DNA from: an uncultured Oscillospiraceae bacterium
GTDB lineage: Bacteria > Bacillota > Clostridia > Oscillospirales > Oscillospiraceae
Assembly: GCA_947631845.1 (NCBI GenBank)
Contig: CANRMY010000006.1
Span: 1 to 64,000 of the forward strand
DNA: 64,000 nt
Direction: 5' to 3'
The notes below the pieces were generated by a model. That model was not told where the DNA came from. It searched no databases and was given only the letters and a program-made list of their open reading frames with translations. The translations under genes and the position numbers were made by a program. This document shows positions 1-7,736 of the stretch, piece by piece; the first letter of the stretch is position 1; the number at the start of each line of letters is the position of its first letter.

Positions 1-108
1 GCCGCTGGTTCCCCCTGTACATTGTTTCACAGTGTTTGGGTGAAGAAAAGATGCGGGGTGGGTTGACGGTTACGTATCAGTTTTGTTTGTTGTGCTTCTT
101 TACCGTAT

Positions 109-270
109 ATGAGCATTGTCACAAGGGATATCCCCGATATGGTCGTCGCCGCGGGGAACCCCTGCCGCGTCCTCCGCACCGTCACGGAGGCTGACCGCCG
201 GTATCTTTTCAAAAGGGAAGAGATCGACGATGAGGCCTGGGAAATAATCTCCCGCAAGCCGAATGACTGA
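109..270 (+). pseudogene. C-terminal remnant of a sugar O-acetyltransferase
   Basis: The 53 codons ending at TGA 268-270 read VVAAGNPCRVLRTVTEADRR near their start. This is the typical end of the left-handed beta-helix fold of maltose/galactoside O-acetyltransferases (the VVAAGNPCRV turn). The hexapeptide-repeat acetyl-CoA domain that should precede it is missing, because the frame has a stop at 64-66 and the upstream bases do not resemble the family. It is a 5'-truncated relic with no ribosome binding site, probably cut by the same recombination that broke the neighbouring tRNA gene. Confidence 0.6.
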
Positions 271-284
271 TCAATCAAAGGCAA

Positions 285-320
285 GCAAAAAAGCCGCGCC
301 AAAAAATGGCGCGGCTTTAA
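285..320 (-). terminator. Intrinsic terminator, possibly bidirectional
   Basis: An 11-bp perfect stem (291-301 with 307-317, AAGCCGCGCCA/TGGCGCGGCTT) is followed on the minus strand by a run of six T. On the plus strand the T run is shorter. It sits just after the acetyltransferase remnant. Confidence 0.75.
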
Positions 321-352
321 GTATATATGAAAAAATCAACTTCAAAACCCCG

Positions 353-392
353 GTAGTCAATTCTCAAAAATTAGTAGTCAAACAGTAGTCAA
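353..392. repeat. Three direct repeats GTAGTCAA next to a broken tRNA gene
   Basis: GTAGTCAA occurs at 353-360, 374-381 and 385-392, the last two 11 bp apart. Short direct repeats near a tRNA end are what tyrosine integrases use as arm-binding sites, so this could be the arm region of an old attachment site. That role is inferred; no integrase is present on this side in the window. Confidence 0.4.
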
Positions 393-479
393 CGGCGCAA
401 TTTTTTCACTCTCTGCAAATCCGAAACATTTAGCGCCGCAAGGGGTTTGACCGCAATCGCTCATACAATCGCCTGAAAC

Positions 480-518
480 GTCGGAGTCTGACACTCTATC
501 CAGCTGAGCTACGGGCGC
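480..518 (-). pseudogene. 5' half of tRNA-Arg (anticodon CCG), 3' half absent
   Basis: Read on the minus strand from 518, the sequence gives an acceptor 5' strand GCGCCCG, a D arm, the 5' anticodon stem TCAGA and a loop CTCCGAC with anticodon CCG. Past position 480 the expected 3' stem TCTGA, T arm and matching acceptor strand are missing, and nothing resembling a T loop lies between 1 and 480. The break at the anticodon loop is a classic tyrosine-recombinase crossover point. A full promoter still lies upstream at 539-567. Confidence 0.75.
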
Positions 519-538
519 ATTTGGTTGACGCAAGTAGT

Positions 539-567
539 AATATAACAGATTCGCACTGAAATTTCAA
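539..567 (-). promoter_or_regulatory. Promoter of the broken tRNA-Arg gene
   Basis: On the minus strand TTGAAA (562-567) and TATATT (539-544) are separated by 17 bp, and the predicted start lies about a dozen bases before the tRNA 5' end at 518. The 5' half is therefore probably the original chromosomal side of the gene. Confidence 0.7.
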
Positions 568-651
568 GAGCAAATCGGATTTTTGGAAGAGAATTTTTGC
601 CGTCTTATATTTCCGTGGGTTGCATTTCAAAGAGAAGCAGCCAAACAACAG

Positions 652-1884
652 TCAGGAATATGTTCCCGAAAACGGCTTTCCATTATTATACCGGTCCTCC
701 CGATATTCCCCCGGAGTGAGGCCGGTTTGGGCTTTGAAGACGCGGGTGAAGTGGCTCTGGGAGGAGAAGCCCAGGTAATTGCTGATGGTGAGCAGACTGC
801 GGTCAGTATACCGGAGCAGGTGCTTTGCCTCGTTGATCTTGACCTGTTGGATGAAATCCGTCAGATCGATGCCCTGCTCCTTTTTGAAACGTGTGGACAG
901 ATAGCTTCGGCTGAGATGCAGCGCCTGGGCGACATCCTCTGTTCGGATGGGGTCAGACAGATGGTGCTGTACGTATGAAGCGATTTTTTTGGCCAACTCC
1001 GATCGGGCGTCAAGGTCATTGATGTACGCTACTTGCCTTGTAAAATTGCGGACCATACCAAGCTGGAGGTTGACAATAGAATCCAGCGACGACAGCCGCT
1101 CGCATTTTTTGATGTAGGAATCGCTAAGGCGCATAGCGTCTTCCACATCCATACCGCCCTCAATGGCGGCCCGCGACACTAAAGTTGTGGTAACGGTGAA
1201 GATATTCTTCTCTTGACGGAGCGCGTCCGGGGCAATCTGTCCGGGCTTCACGGCGGGGGCGTGGGAGGTCCATTCTTCTAACCGCTCTATATCGCCGCCG
1301 CGAACCAGAGATAGCATCTCCTGTTCGATCTGATAGGCATGGTAGGCATCTACAGAGCCTCCCGGCGCAGGCTCGTCAAAAGTTCCGCGTGTCTGCTCCT
1401 CCGTGGCCTGACGGCGGAGGGCCGCCTGCTCCAGGTCGGTCACCCGTAAGTCGCCGTGTCCGAGCCTCTCGCCACAAATCATGTAGTTGACCATACACAG
1501 GATCTCCAAGAGAAAATCCAGCGGCAAAGGAATGATGGCACCGAGGGAAGCAACAAACTGTTCGACCTCACCACGGGGCACGTCCAAGTCGAAGGCCAGA
1601 CGGCGCAGCTCCGCCGGCGTGCGGGGAATCTGACGGCAGGGACCCATGACAACAGCATGCTCCCTGACATGGATCACACCGTAAAAGTCGAAGTCCCCGG
1701 TGATAAAATACCCCACATGATCTTTTGACGCAAGGACCTGTCTCTCATGAGGCAGGATCGGATCAACAGGGAGGGGCATCACACTGTTAAAAGATGTCTT
1801 CTGGCCCCGCTCATAAATGCGGACCGGCACACTGGACAATCTGCTGATGGCGCGACAGAGATAGGGATAGTCTATGGTTGCCAC
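652..1884 (-). CDS. AraC family transcriptional regulator
   Basis: This 410-residue protein ends in a two-helix-turn-helix AraC DNA-binding domain (about residues 300-398), with LSRSYLSTRFKKEQG in the first motif and LGFSSQSHFTRVFKAQTGLTP in the second. The N-terminal 180 residues are not a recognised cupin. The helical segment 185-290 resembles the linker of Firmicutes YesN-like AraC proteins. It is divergent from the truncated GPH transporter and beta-glucosidase across a 151-bp gap, so it probably controlled that beta-glucoside locus, with ligand sensing in the N-terminal part. The gene is intact although its likely targets are broken. Confidence 0.88.
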   Translation of the reverse strand: MATIDYPYLCRAISRLSSVPVRIYERGQKTSFNSVMPLPVDPILPHERQVLASKDHVGYFITGDFDFYGVIHVREHAVVMGPCRQIPRTPAELRRLAFDLDVPRGEVEQFVASLGAIIPLPLDFLLEILCMVNYMICGERLGHGDLRVTDLEQAALRRQATEEQTRGTFDEPAPGGSVDAYHAYQIEQEMLSLVRGGDIERLEEWTSHAPAVKPGQIAPDALRQEKNIFTVTTTLVSRAAIEGGMDVEDAMRLSDSYIKKCERLSSLDSIVNLQLGMVRNFTRQVAYINDLDARSELAKKIASYVQHHLSDPIRTEDVAQALHLSRSYLSTRFKKEQGIDLTDFIQQVKINEAKHLLRYTDRSLLTISNYLGFSSQSHFTRVFKAQTGLTPGEYREDRYNNGKPFSGTYS

Positions 1885-1977
1885 GATCCATACCTCCTTC
1901 TGGCAGCGGCCTTATGAAGTTAGAACAATTTTACCATAAATCAAACAACAATGCAAGAAAAGTTTGTGCAGAACCGA

Positions 1978-1983
1978 TATAAT
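1978..1983 (+). promoter_or_regulatory. Probable -10 element of the transporter/glucosidase operon
   Basis: TATAAT lies 53 bp before the transporter start. No good -35 is present 16-18 bp upstream, which fits an activator-dependent promoter served by the divergent AraC protein. The activator link is inference. Confidence 0.45.
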
Positions 1984-2035
1984 AACAACATGGTAGAGAC
2001 TATTCTACAAAAAATGAGAAGGGGATGTCTGAGGC

Positions 2036-2584
2036 ATGAAAACAAGTAAGCTGCTTGGAGGGAAGCTCTTTTCTTCCGGGGTAAATGGCGAGAATGTCAC
2101 GGCGCGGGAGCGGTGGTTGGGGTATCTCATCGGCCCGGCCGGAGCCCTGCTCTTAAACGCGGTGCTGGCCACGTACCTCAACGTTTACTACACCGATGTG
2201 CTGAAGCTGACTACCGTGTGGGGCGGCGCTTTTTTGGCTGTGTTCCCGGTGGTATCCAAGGTCATCGACGCCATCACCAACGTGATCATGGGGTACATCA
2301 TTGACCGCACCCGTACCGCCCAGGGCAAAGCGCGGCCGTGGCTGTTGCTGAGCGCCCCGTTGGTTGCCGTTTCCGGCATCCTCCTGTTCACTGTGCCCAG
2401 CGGAAACGAGACGGTCCAGGTCATCTGGGTGATGCTCAGCTATAACCTGTTTGCCGGGTGTGCCCTTCCTTCCCTGTTGCGACAAGGACGGGAACGTGAC
2501 CGAGGAATCACTCCGCGGAGCGGTAAAGCTTGCCGGGAGCGCAAAGACGGCTGTGGTAGTGGCCGGCTTGCCGGATCGCTATGA
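2036..2584 (+). pseudogene. Truncated GPH-family sugar:cation symporter (MFS)
   Basis: The first 140 residues read as the start of a glycoside-pentoside-hexuronide:cation symporter. They include [14 protein letters not shown] in the first helices and [17 protein letters not shown] with the conserved D-R/T loop, followed by a helix and [10 protein letters not shown]. Homology stops after VMLSYNLF near 2455, where the family needs about 300 more residues. The remaining frame is unrelated and ends at 2584. At the same point the sequence becomes the C-terminal half of a family 3 glycosidase in another frame, so a single deletion removed the transporter end and the glucosidase start. Confidence 0.85.
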
Positions 2585-3713
2585 GTCCGAGGGCCTGGAC
2601 CGGGACAACATGGCTATGCCGGAGGGCCACAACCGCATGATCGAGGCCGTTTGCGCGGCCAATCCCAATACCGTGGTGGTTCTGCTGGGCGGCAGTCCCA
2701 TGGAGCTGCCCTGGTTCGACAAGGTAAAAGCCGTGCTGTACATGGGCCTGTCCGGTCAGGCGGGCGGTCAGGCGGCCGCGGACCTGCTCACCGGGAGGGC
2801 AAATCCCTCCGGCAAGCTCACCGAGAGTTGGCCTGTGCAGTATGACGACGTTGCCGGTAAGGACACCTTCGGTGTGTACCACCCGGAGTACCGGGAGAGC
2901 ATATATTTGGGCTACCGCTATTATGACAAGGCCGGGGTGGACGTGCGGTTCCCCTTCGGCTTCGGCCTCAGCTATACGAATTTTGCGTACAGCGATTTGA
3001 AGCTCGAAGGGCGCACCGTAACGGCCACCGTCAAGAACACCGGCACGGTGTTTGGCGCGGAGGTGGTGCAGCTCTATGTGGCCCCGCCCCAGGACGGACC
3101 TCACCGCCCGCTGCGGGAGCTGAAACGCTTTGCACGGGTGGAGCTGGAGCCGGGGGAAAGCAAAACAGTCTCCTTCACACTGGACGACCGCTGCTTTGCC
3201 ATTTGGGACAGCGGCTGGAAAACGCCTGCAGGAACCTATGAAATCGAACTTGCCGCCTCCAGCCGGGATGTGCGGCTGCGCGGCGAGGTACAAATCTCCG
3301 GGGAACGCATCCCTGCCCCCGCGTGGCAGGCGGGGAGCTGGTATGAAAAGCCCCACGGTGCGCCATTCCGCGCTGACTGGGAAAAGGCCATGGGGCGCCC
3401 CATGCCACCCTTGCCGGGGCCGAAAAAGGGCAGCTACACATTGGACAACAGCAGTATGGAGATGAAGGACCATTCCCTCATCATGAAGATCATGTACTCC
3501 GTCACCGAGAACATCATCGCCAAGAGCTTTGGTGGAAAAAGAGATTTGTCAAATCCCGCATTCAAGATGATGGTCATCTGTGCCACAGACTGTCCCATCC
3601 GCGCCTCTGCAATCAATGCCGGCGGCGCACTGAGCGACGCAGTTGCCAAGGGGCTGGTGGAGATAGCCAACGGCCATTTTCTCCGAGCGATAGGGATGAT
3701 GATCAGAGGGTGA
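2451..3713 (+). pseudogene. Glycoside hydrolase family 3 C-terminal fragment (beta-glucosidase-like)
   Basis: From about 2475 the frame encodes the second alpha/beta domain of a GH3 beta-glucosidase ([30 protein letters not shown]), then the loop GYRYYDKAGVDVRFPFGFGL. A fibronectin III-like domain follows (about residues 180-300), then a C-terminal extension common in gut Clostridia proteins. The N-terminal TIM barrel that carries the catalytic nucleophile, normally some 350-400 residues, is absent. The nominal start is a TTG inside the deleted transporter without a good ribosome site. It is a deletion remnant rather than a working enzyme, unless the assembly is wrong at 2455-2475. Confidence 0.85.
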
Positions 3714-3950
3714 AAGAAAATTGCTTTTCTGACAGAAGAACCGCAAGGCGTCCTGATAATTGATGCCGCCGTTTCGGACCATTTGAAGCATGGCCCGCTC
3801 CGCTAAATAGATTTCCGTTCTGTCACGCTTTACCGGAGCCGGGATCGGAGGCGGCTGTTGTTTTCCTCTTCGTGCGGAATGGCAATTTTTAATATTTCTC
3901 AAACAAAACACAAAAGTTTCGGAAATATCCATTGTGTACAATACCTCCAA
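3549..3950 (-). other. Uncertain minus-strand reading frame, possible gene relic
   Basis: The part of this frame outside the glucosidase (about 3714-3850) has protein-like composition, for example LAERAMLQMVRNGGINYQDA. I do not recognise the family. The rest runs antisense through the glucosidase 3' end and the start has no ribosome binding site, so if it was ever a gene it is now a fragment. The 280-bp gap 3714-3994 otherwise shows nothing clear. Confidence 0.2.
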
Positions 3951-3994
3951 AAGGCGGACTCTCGCCTGTACTCAGATTTTGGAGGCATGGTATA

Positions 3995-4363
3995 ATGAAA
4001 AAGAAAAGCTTTGTGACCCTGATCATGAGCGTCATCGGCGGGCTCCTGTTCGCCCTGGGGATGTGTATGGCTTTGCTCCCGGAGTGGGACGCGCTGACGG
4101 AGGGCATTATTGTGGGCGCCATCGGCGCGGTGATTTTGCTGGCGATGGCGCTTGTCCGCCGGAAGATGGACGGCAAGCCCATGATCGTCCTGAACGGCAA
4201 GACCGCTGGGACGGCGCTTTTAGCCGTTGCCGGCGCCATCGTCTTGGGCGTGGGGATGTGCATGGTCATGGTGTGGGATATGCTCATCTGGGGCATCGCC
4301 GTCGGCATCGTGGGAATCGTCCTGCTGCTGTGCCTGATTCCCATGGTCAAGGGACTGAAATGA
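3995..4363 (+). CDS. Small membrane protein, four predicted helices
   Basis: This 122-residue protein starts at an ATG placed 9 bp after GGAGG (3981-3985); the longer upstream frame lacks a ribosome site. Four hydrophobic helices are visible (about residues 6-24, 35-52, 71-90 and 95-115), joined by a basic loop VRRKMDGKP, so it is an integral membrane protein. The two halves look like an internal duplication: both contain an LGMCM-type motif followed by a short acidic turn. I know no function for this type. It forms a two-gene unit with the following soluble small protein, 17 bp downstream. Confidence 0.75.
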   Translation: MKKKSFVTLIMSVIGGLLFALGMCMALLPEWDALTEGIIVGAIGAVILLAMALVRRKMDGKPMIVLNGKTAGTALLAVAGAIVLGVGMCMVMVWDMLIWGIAVGIVGIVLLLCLIPMVKGLK

Positions 4364-4380
4364 TTCAGGAGGTAGAAATC

Positions 4381-4596
4381 ATGGCAGCATCGAAGCTCGA
4401 AAAGGCAAATGAAAAAATCGCCGGCGCGGTAGTTGGCGGGTACAAGAAGATCGAGAGCGGCGTCACCGGGGCCTTCAAAAAGGTCGAGGACGGATTTGTG
4501 GAAAAATTCCTTGCCCACGAGGGCGAGACCGTGGAGGACGCGGAAAAGCGTCTCCGTGAGGAACAGTCTCAGCGCGAAGCCGCCGGAAAACAGTAG
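4381..4596 (+). CDS. Small charged helical protein
   Basis: This 71-residue protein has an excellent start: AGGAGG lies 7 bp before the ATG. The sequence is rich in Lys, Glu and Ala with heptad-like spacing (YKKIESGVTGAFKKVEDGF, then EGETVEDAEKRLREE), suggesting one or two amphipathic helices and no membrane segment. It follows the four-helix membrane protein and is closed by a strong terminator, so the pair is a complete transcription unit. Function is unknown; a membrane-associated partner of its neighbour is possible but unproven. Confidence 0.75.
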   Translation: MAASKLEKANEKIAGAVVGGYKKIESGVTGAFKKVEDGFVEKFLAHEGETVEDAEKRLREEQSQREAAGKQ

Positions 4597-4606
4597 ATCC
4601 CCTCAC

Positions 4607-4644
4607 GCGCCGCGCGGCTTTCTCCGCGCGGCGCATATTTTTTA
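4607..4644 (+). terminator. Intrinsic terminator
   Basis: An 11-bp GC stem (4607-4617 with 4624-4634) around a CTTTCT loop is followed by a T run at 4637-4643. It ends the two-gene small-protein unit. Confidence 0.85.
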
Positions 4645-4727
4645 AAAAATGATTGAAAACACCAAAACGCAAACAAAACGTTAACATTTGTGTGTTATCA
4701 TAAGAAAAAACGCAAGGGGGCCTGTCC

Positions 4728-5399
4728 ATGTTTCAAATCTTGGTGGTGGAGGACGAAAGGGACTTAAACCGCACGGTCTGTTCCTTCTTGAATAACAACG
4801 GGTATCAGGCGGAGGGGTGTCTGGACGCCAACGAGGCCTATGAGGCCATGTATCAGAGTACCTTCGATCTGATCGTCTCCGACATCATGATGCCCGGTAT
4901 CGACGGTTATGAGTTCGCGCAAACGGTGCGGAGCCTCAACGAGGACATCCCCATCCTTTTTATGACGGCGCGGGACGATCTGGCCTCCAAGCAGAGGGGC
5001 TACCGTATCGGGATCGACGATTACATGGTCAAGCCCATCGACTTAGACGAGCTGTTGCTGCGCATCGGGGCCCTCCTGCGGCGGGCCAGGATCGCCGCCT
5101 CCCACAAGCTGGAGATCGGCAAGCTCCGGCTGGATATGGACCAGCGCACGGCGGAATACGACGGCGAGGAGATCCCCCTGACGGCGCGGGAATTCAACAT
5201 CCTCTATAAGCTCCTAAGCTATCCCGGCAAGACCTTCACCCGCACCCAGCTCATGGACGAGTTCTGGGACGCGGACACCGACACCGCGCCGCGGGCGGTG
5301 GACGTGTACATGACGAAGCTCCGGGGGAAGTGCGGGAAATGCGCGGAATTTGAGCTCAGGACCGTCCACGGCCTGGGCTATAAGGCGGTGATTTTGTGA
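4728..5399 (+). CDS. OmpR family response regulator
   Basis: The 223 residues comprise a receiver domain (about 1-118) and a winged-helix output domain (about 125-223). The acidic pocket is VVEDERD near residue 8, the phosphoacceptor Asp lies in VSDIMMPGIDG, and the switch Thr and Lys are in FMTARDD and MVKPID. The output domain shows LTAREFNILYKLLSYPGKTF and the terminal wing VHGLGYK. It acts as a phosphorylation-controlled transcription factor. The kinase gene overlaps it by 4 bp, so translation is coupled. The signal is not predictable from sequence. Confidence 0.93.
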   Translation: MFQILVVEDERDLNRTVCSFLNNNGYQAEGCLDANEAYEAMYQSTFDLIVSDIMMPGIDGYEFAQTVRSLNEDIPILFMTARDDLASKQRGYRIGIDDYMVKPIDLDELLLRIGALLRRARIAASHKLEIGKLRLDMDQRTAEYDGEEIPLTAREFNILYKLLSYPGKTFTRTQLMDEFWDADTDTAPRAVDVYMTKLRGKCGKCAEFELRTVHGLGYKAVIL

Positions 5400-6460
5400 C
5401 AGGCGCAAAGCGGCACGGGGCGCTTGGCTATTTTATCGCGTTTTTCCTCCTGACGGCCTTTGTCATCACCTCCTCCATGCTGCTCTTTCTCAATTATTTC
5501 GCACGCAGCGCGGGGGTGGAGTTCACCCCGGAAAATCTCTTTACCGCCGCTGTGGTGACCTTTGGAAACGCCGTGTTTCTGGCCTTGATTTGCACCGCCG
5601 TGGACATCCTGCGGCGGCGAATCATGGTTGGGCGGCCCGTCCGGGCCATCGTGGAGGCCGCCCGGGCGGTGACGCGCGGCGATTTCTCGGCCAGGATCAG
5701 CCCAAAAGCCGCCGTGGGCGCCTCCGACGGCTTCCAGGAAATCATCGACTGCTTCAACACCATGGCGTCGGAGCTCTCCGGCGTGGAGACCTTGCGGACG
5801 GACTTCATCGCCAACGTGTCCCACGAGCTGAAAACGCCCCTGGCCGTCATGCAAAACTACGGCACCATGCTCCAAAGCCCGGATCTGACGGAGGAACAGC
5901 GGGTGGAGTACGCCAAGGCCGTCACGGAGCAGTCCCGCCGTCTGGCGGATCTGATCACGAACATTTTGAAGCTGAACCGGCTGGAAAACCAGCAGATCTA
6001 CCCCGAATCAAAGAGATACAACCTGGGCGAGCAGCTGGCCGAGTGCCTGCTGAGCTTTGAGGACACCTGGGAGAAAAAGAGCATCGACATCGAAACGGAC
6101 CTGGAGGAAGAGGTATTCGTAGAATCCGACGGCGAGCTTCTGTCCTTGGTGTGGAACAACCTCTTTTCCAACGCCCTGAAGTTCACCGACCCCGGCGGCA
6201 CGGTGTCCGTGACGCTGAAAACCGAGGGGGATCTTGCCGCCGTCCGGGTATCCGATACAGGCTGCGGCATCCCGCCGGAGGTAGGCCGTCACATCTTTGA
6301 GAAATTCTACCAGGGCGACACCTCCCGCGCCACCCAGGGCAACGGCCTGGGGCTGGCGCTGGTGAAGCGGGTGGTGGACATCGTGGGCGGAGAAATAACC
6401 GTTGAGAGCGAGGCCGGGCGGGGGAGTACCTTCACCGTAAAGCTCAGGAGGGCGGCATGA
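5396..6460 (+). CDS. Sensor histidine kinase
   Basis: The start is GTG inside the end of the regulator gene (GTGA overlap). The 354-residue protein has two N-terminal membrane helices (about 12-32 and 48-66) with only a short extracellular loop. A HAMP-like linker, a HisKA domain with VSHELKTPLAVMQNY and an HATPase domain follow, with WNNLFSNALKF (N box), VSDTGCGIP (G1) and GNGLGLALVKR (G2). All catalytic motifs are present. The short loop suggests sensing in or at the membrane, as in envelope-stress kinases. Partner of the preceding regulator. Confidence 0.93.
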   Translation: MTGAKRHGALGYFIAFFLLTAFVITSSMLLFLNYFARSAGVEFTPENLFTAAVVTFGNAVFLALICTAVDILRRRIMVGRPVRAIVEAARAVTRGDFSARISPKAAVGASDGFQEIIDCFNTMASELSGVETLRTDFIANVSHELKTPLAVMQNYGTMLQSPDLTEEQRVEYAKAVTEQSRRLADLITNILKLNRLENQQIYPESKRYNLGEQLAECLLSFEDTWEKKSIDIETDLEEEVFVESDGELLSLVWNNLFSNALKFTDPGGTVSVTLKTEGDLAAVRVSDTGCGIPPEVGRHIFEKFYQGDTSRATQGNGLGLALVKRVVDIVGGEITVESEAGRGSTFTVKLRRAA

Positions 6461-6807
6461 AAAAAACGCTCCGCCGTTTGCGCTCCACCGCCTTTTGGAG
6501 CAGATACAGGTCGGATGTTCATTTTCAAAACAGGATATCCCTCCATGTGGGCCTGACCGTCAACCTGGCCTACATCGTTCTGAAGCTGATCATGGGCGTC
6601 TGTTACCGCTCCGCCTGGTTCCTCTCCCTGGCGGTCTACTACCTCCTGCTGGCGGTGATGCGTCTGTCCCTGCTCCGCGGTACGCCGGAAAACGGCGAGG
6701 CCGCTGCGTCCGCCTGCCGCCGCGGCCCGTCAACGCAGAATAGGCTCCCCCTGCCGGAGACAGCGAAAAAACGCCGCCGGGGCAGGGGGAGCTTTCTTTT
6801 TTTGTGA
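6457..6807 (+). pseudogene. Truncated membrane protein linked to the two-component operon
   Basis: The gene overlaps the kinase end by 4 bp (ATGA) and starts like a membrane protein: a basic N terminus, a helix at about residues 31-50, then LSLAVYYLLLAVMRLSLLR. After LLRGTPENG the composition turns into an Arg/Pro-rich string, and the last 20 codons run through the stem and T tract of the operon terminator. That is not natural coding sequence. The 3' part of a longer membrane protein seems to have been lost, as I recall relatives after such operons with additional helices. The N-terminal part may still be translated. Confidence 0.55.
6744..6803 (+). terminator. Intrinsic terminator overlapping the truncated frame
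   Basis: A 12-bp stem GCTCCCCCTGCC (6744-6755) pairs with 6781-6792 across a 25-nt loop and is followed by a T-rich tract 6793-6803. It lies inside the preceding open frame, which supports truncation of that gene. Confidence 0.75.
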
Positions 6808-6871
6808 AAGCGGCTTCCAATTGAATTGATTCTGTGTTATGATAAAGAGCAGATCATTCAGGAGGCGCGGC

Positions 6872-7294
6872 ATGAAAACATATTTACGCACGGTCAACTA
6901 TTACGAGACGGACAAGATGGGGGTGGTGCACCACTCCAACTATATCCGCTATTTTGAGGAGGCCCGCACATACTTCATGGAGCAGATGGGCTACCCCTAC
7001 GAGCGGCTGGAGCGGGAGGGGATCATGAGCCCCGTGATCGGGATCAGCTGCGAGTACAAAAAGCCGGTGCATTACCCGGACACTGTGGCTGTGGACACTC
7101 ATCTGGTGAGTATGGGGAAATTCCGGTGCGCCTTCCGCTACGAGGTCAGGGACGCCGCCACCGGGGAGCTGCGGGCCGTGGGCTCCAGCCAGCACTGCTA
7201 CCTGGATGAGAAGGGCCGCATCGTCAACCTGGAGAGAGTAAACCCGGCGTTTCTGGCGGCGTTCGCCCCGGCGTGCGAGGGCGAGGGAAAATAG
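6872..7294 (+). CDS. Acyl-CoA thioesterase, hot-dog fold (YbgC/FadM type)
   Basis: The ATG at 6872 follows GGAGG by 6 bp; an upstream in-frame ATG at 6839 has no ribosome site. The 140-residue protein shows the 4-hydroxybenzoyl-CoA thioesterase signature near its N terminus, ETDKMGVVHHSNYIRYFEEAR, including the catalytic Asp and the HHSNY motif. This is a single hot-dog domain, hydrolysing acyl-CoA or acyl-ACP thioesters in the cytoplasm; the natural substrate cannot be told. It appears monocistronic and is followed by a repeat-filled gap. Confidence 0.88.
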   Translation: MKTYLRTVNYYETDKMGVVHHSNYIRYFEEARTYFMEQMGYPYERLEREGIMSPVIGISCEYKKPVHYPDTVAVDTHLVSMGKFRCAFRYEVRDAATGELRAVGSSQHCYLDEKGRIVNLERVNPAFLAAFAPACEGEGK

Positions 7295-7335
7295 TGAGAC
7301 GGGGCTAAGAGCACAGGCGGAAAAAGGCCGCGTTC

Positions 7336-7690
7336 GCGGCGTATTATACATTGCGGGCCGCCTGGAGAGGCGGCCCCTACAAGGTTGATTGAAGGATTTC
7401 CGGGAAGTCGACACACGGGCCGGCCGGTGTCCGGCCCGTACGGGTGCGTTGTACGTAATGCGCCGGGATGTCGTACGGCGTTTTAGGAGAGATTTTCAGA
7501 AATTCGCGACCAGCCATCCGTAGGGGCCGATGACCACATCGGCCCGTCCATCGAATTCCTGATAATATTTCGTTAGACGCTGTACGGGCCGCCGCCCAGG
7601 TTGGCCCATGGCACCACCGAATTCCACAATATCCCATTGATACGCACACGTAGGGGTCGCCCTCCCGGGCGACCCGTCTTACGTTTACCA
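7336..7690. repeat. Cluster of five GC-rich palindromes in a 442-bp gap
   Basis: The stretch 7295-7736 has no gene. It holds hairpins with stems at 7355-7376 (GGGCCGCC/GGCGGCCC), 7415-7439 (GGGCCGG/CCGGCCC), 7523-7546 (GGGGCCGATG/CATCGGCCCG), about 7586-7610 (imperfect) and 7653-7676 (GGGTCGCCC/GGGCGACCC). Linkers such as GAATTCCTGA and TTGATTGAAGG recur at other sites in the window. They look like a dispersed REP-type intergenic repeat family. Confidence 0.75.
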
Positions 7691-7736
7691 CCGGTTTTTC
7701 GTTATACGTTGCCCGACATGGTTCCTTAGCGGATTT

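Noticed and set aside
353..392. CRISPR-like or tandem array from GTAGTCAA repeats
   Set aside because: Only three 8-bp copies with uneven spacing; better explained as integrase arm sites.
480..518. Intact tRNA-Arg gene, possibly with an intron
   Set aside because: No 3' half with T loop is found within the next 480 bases on that strand, and no group I intron features were seen.
2455..2480. Programmed frameshift joining transporter and glucosidase
   Set aside because: The two halves belong to unrelated families with both partners incomplete; a deletion is simpler, and no slippery site is seen.
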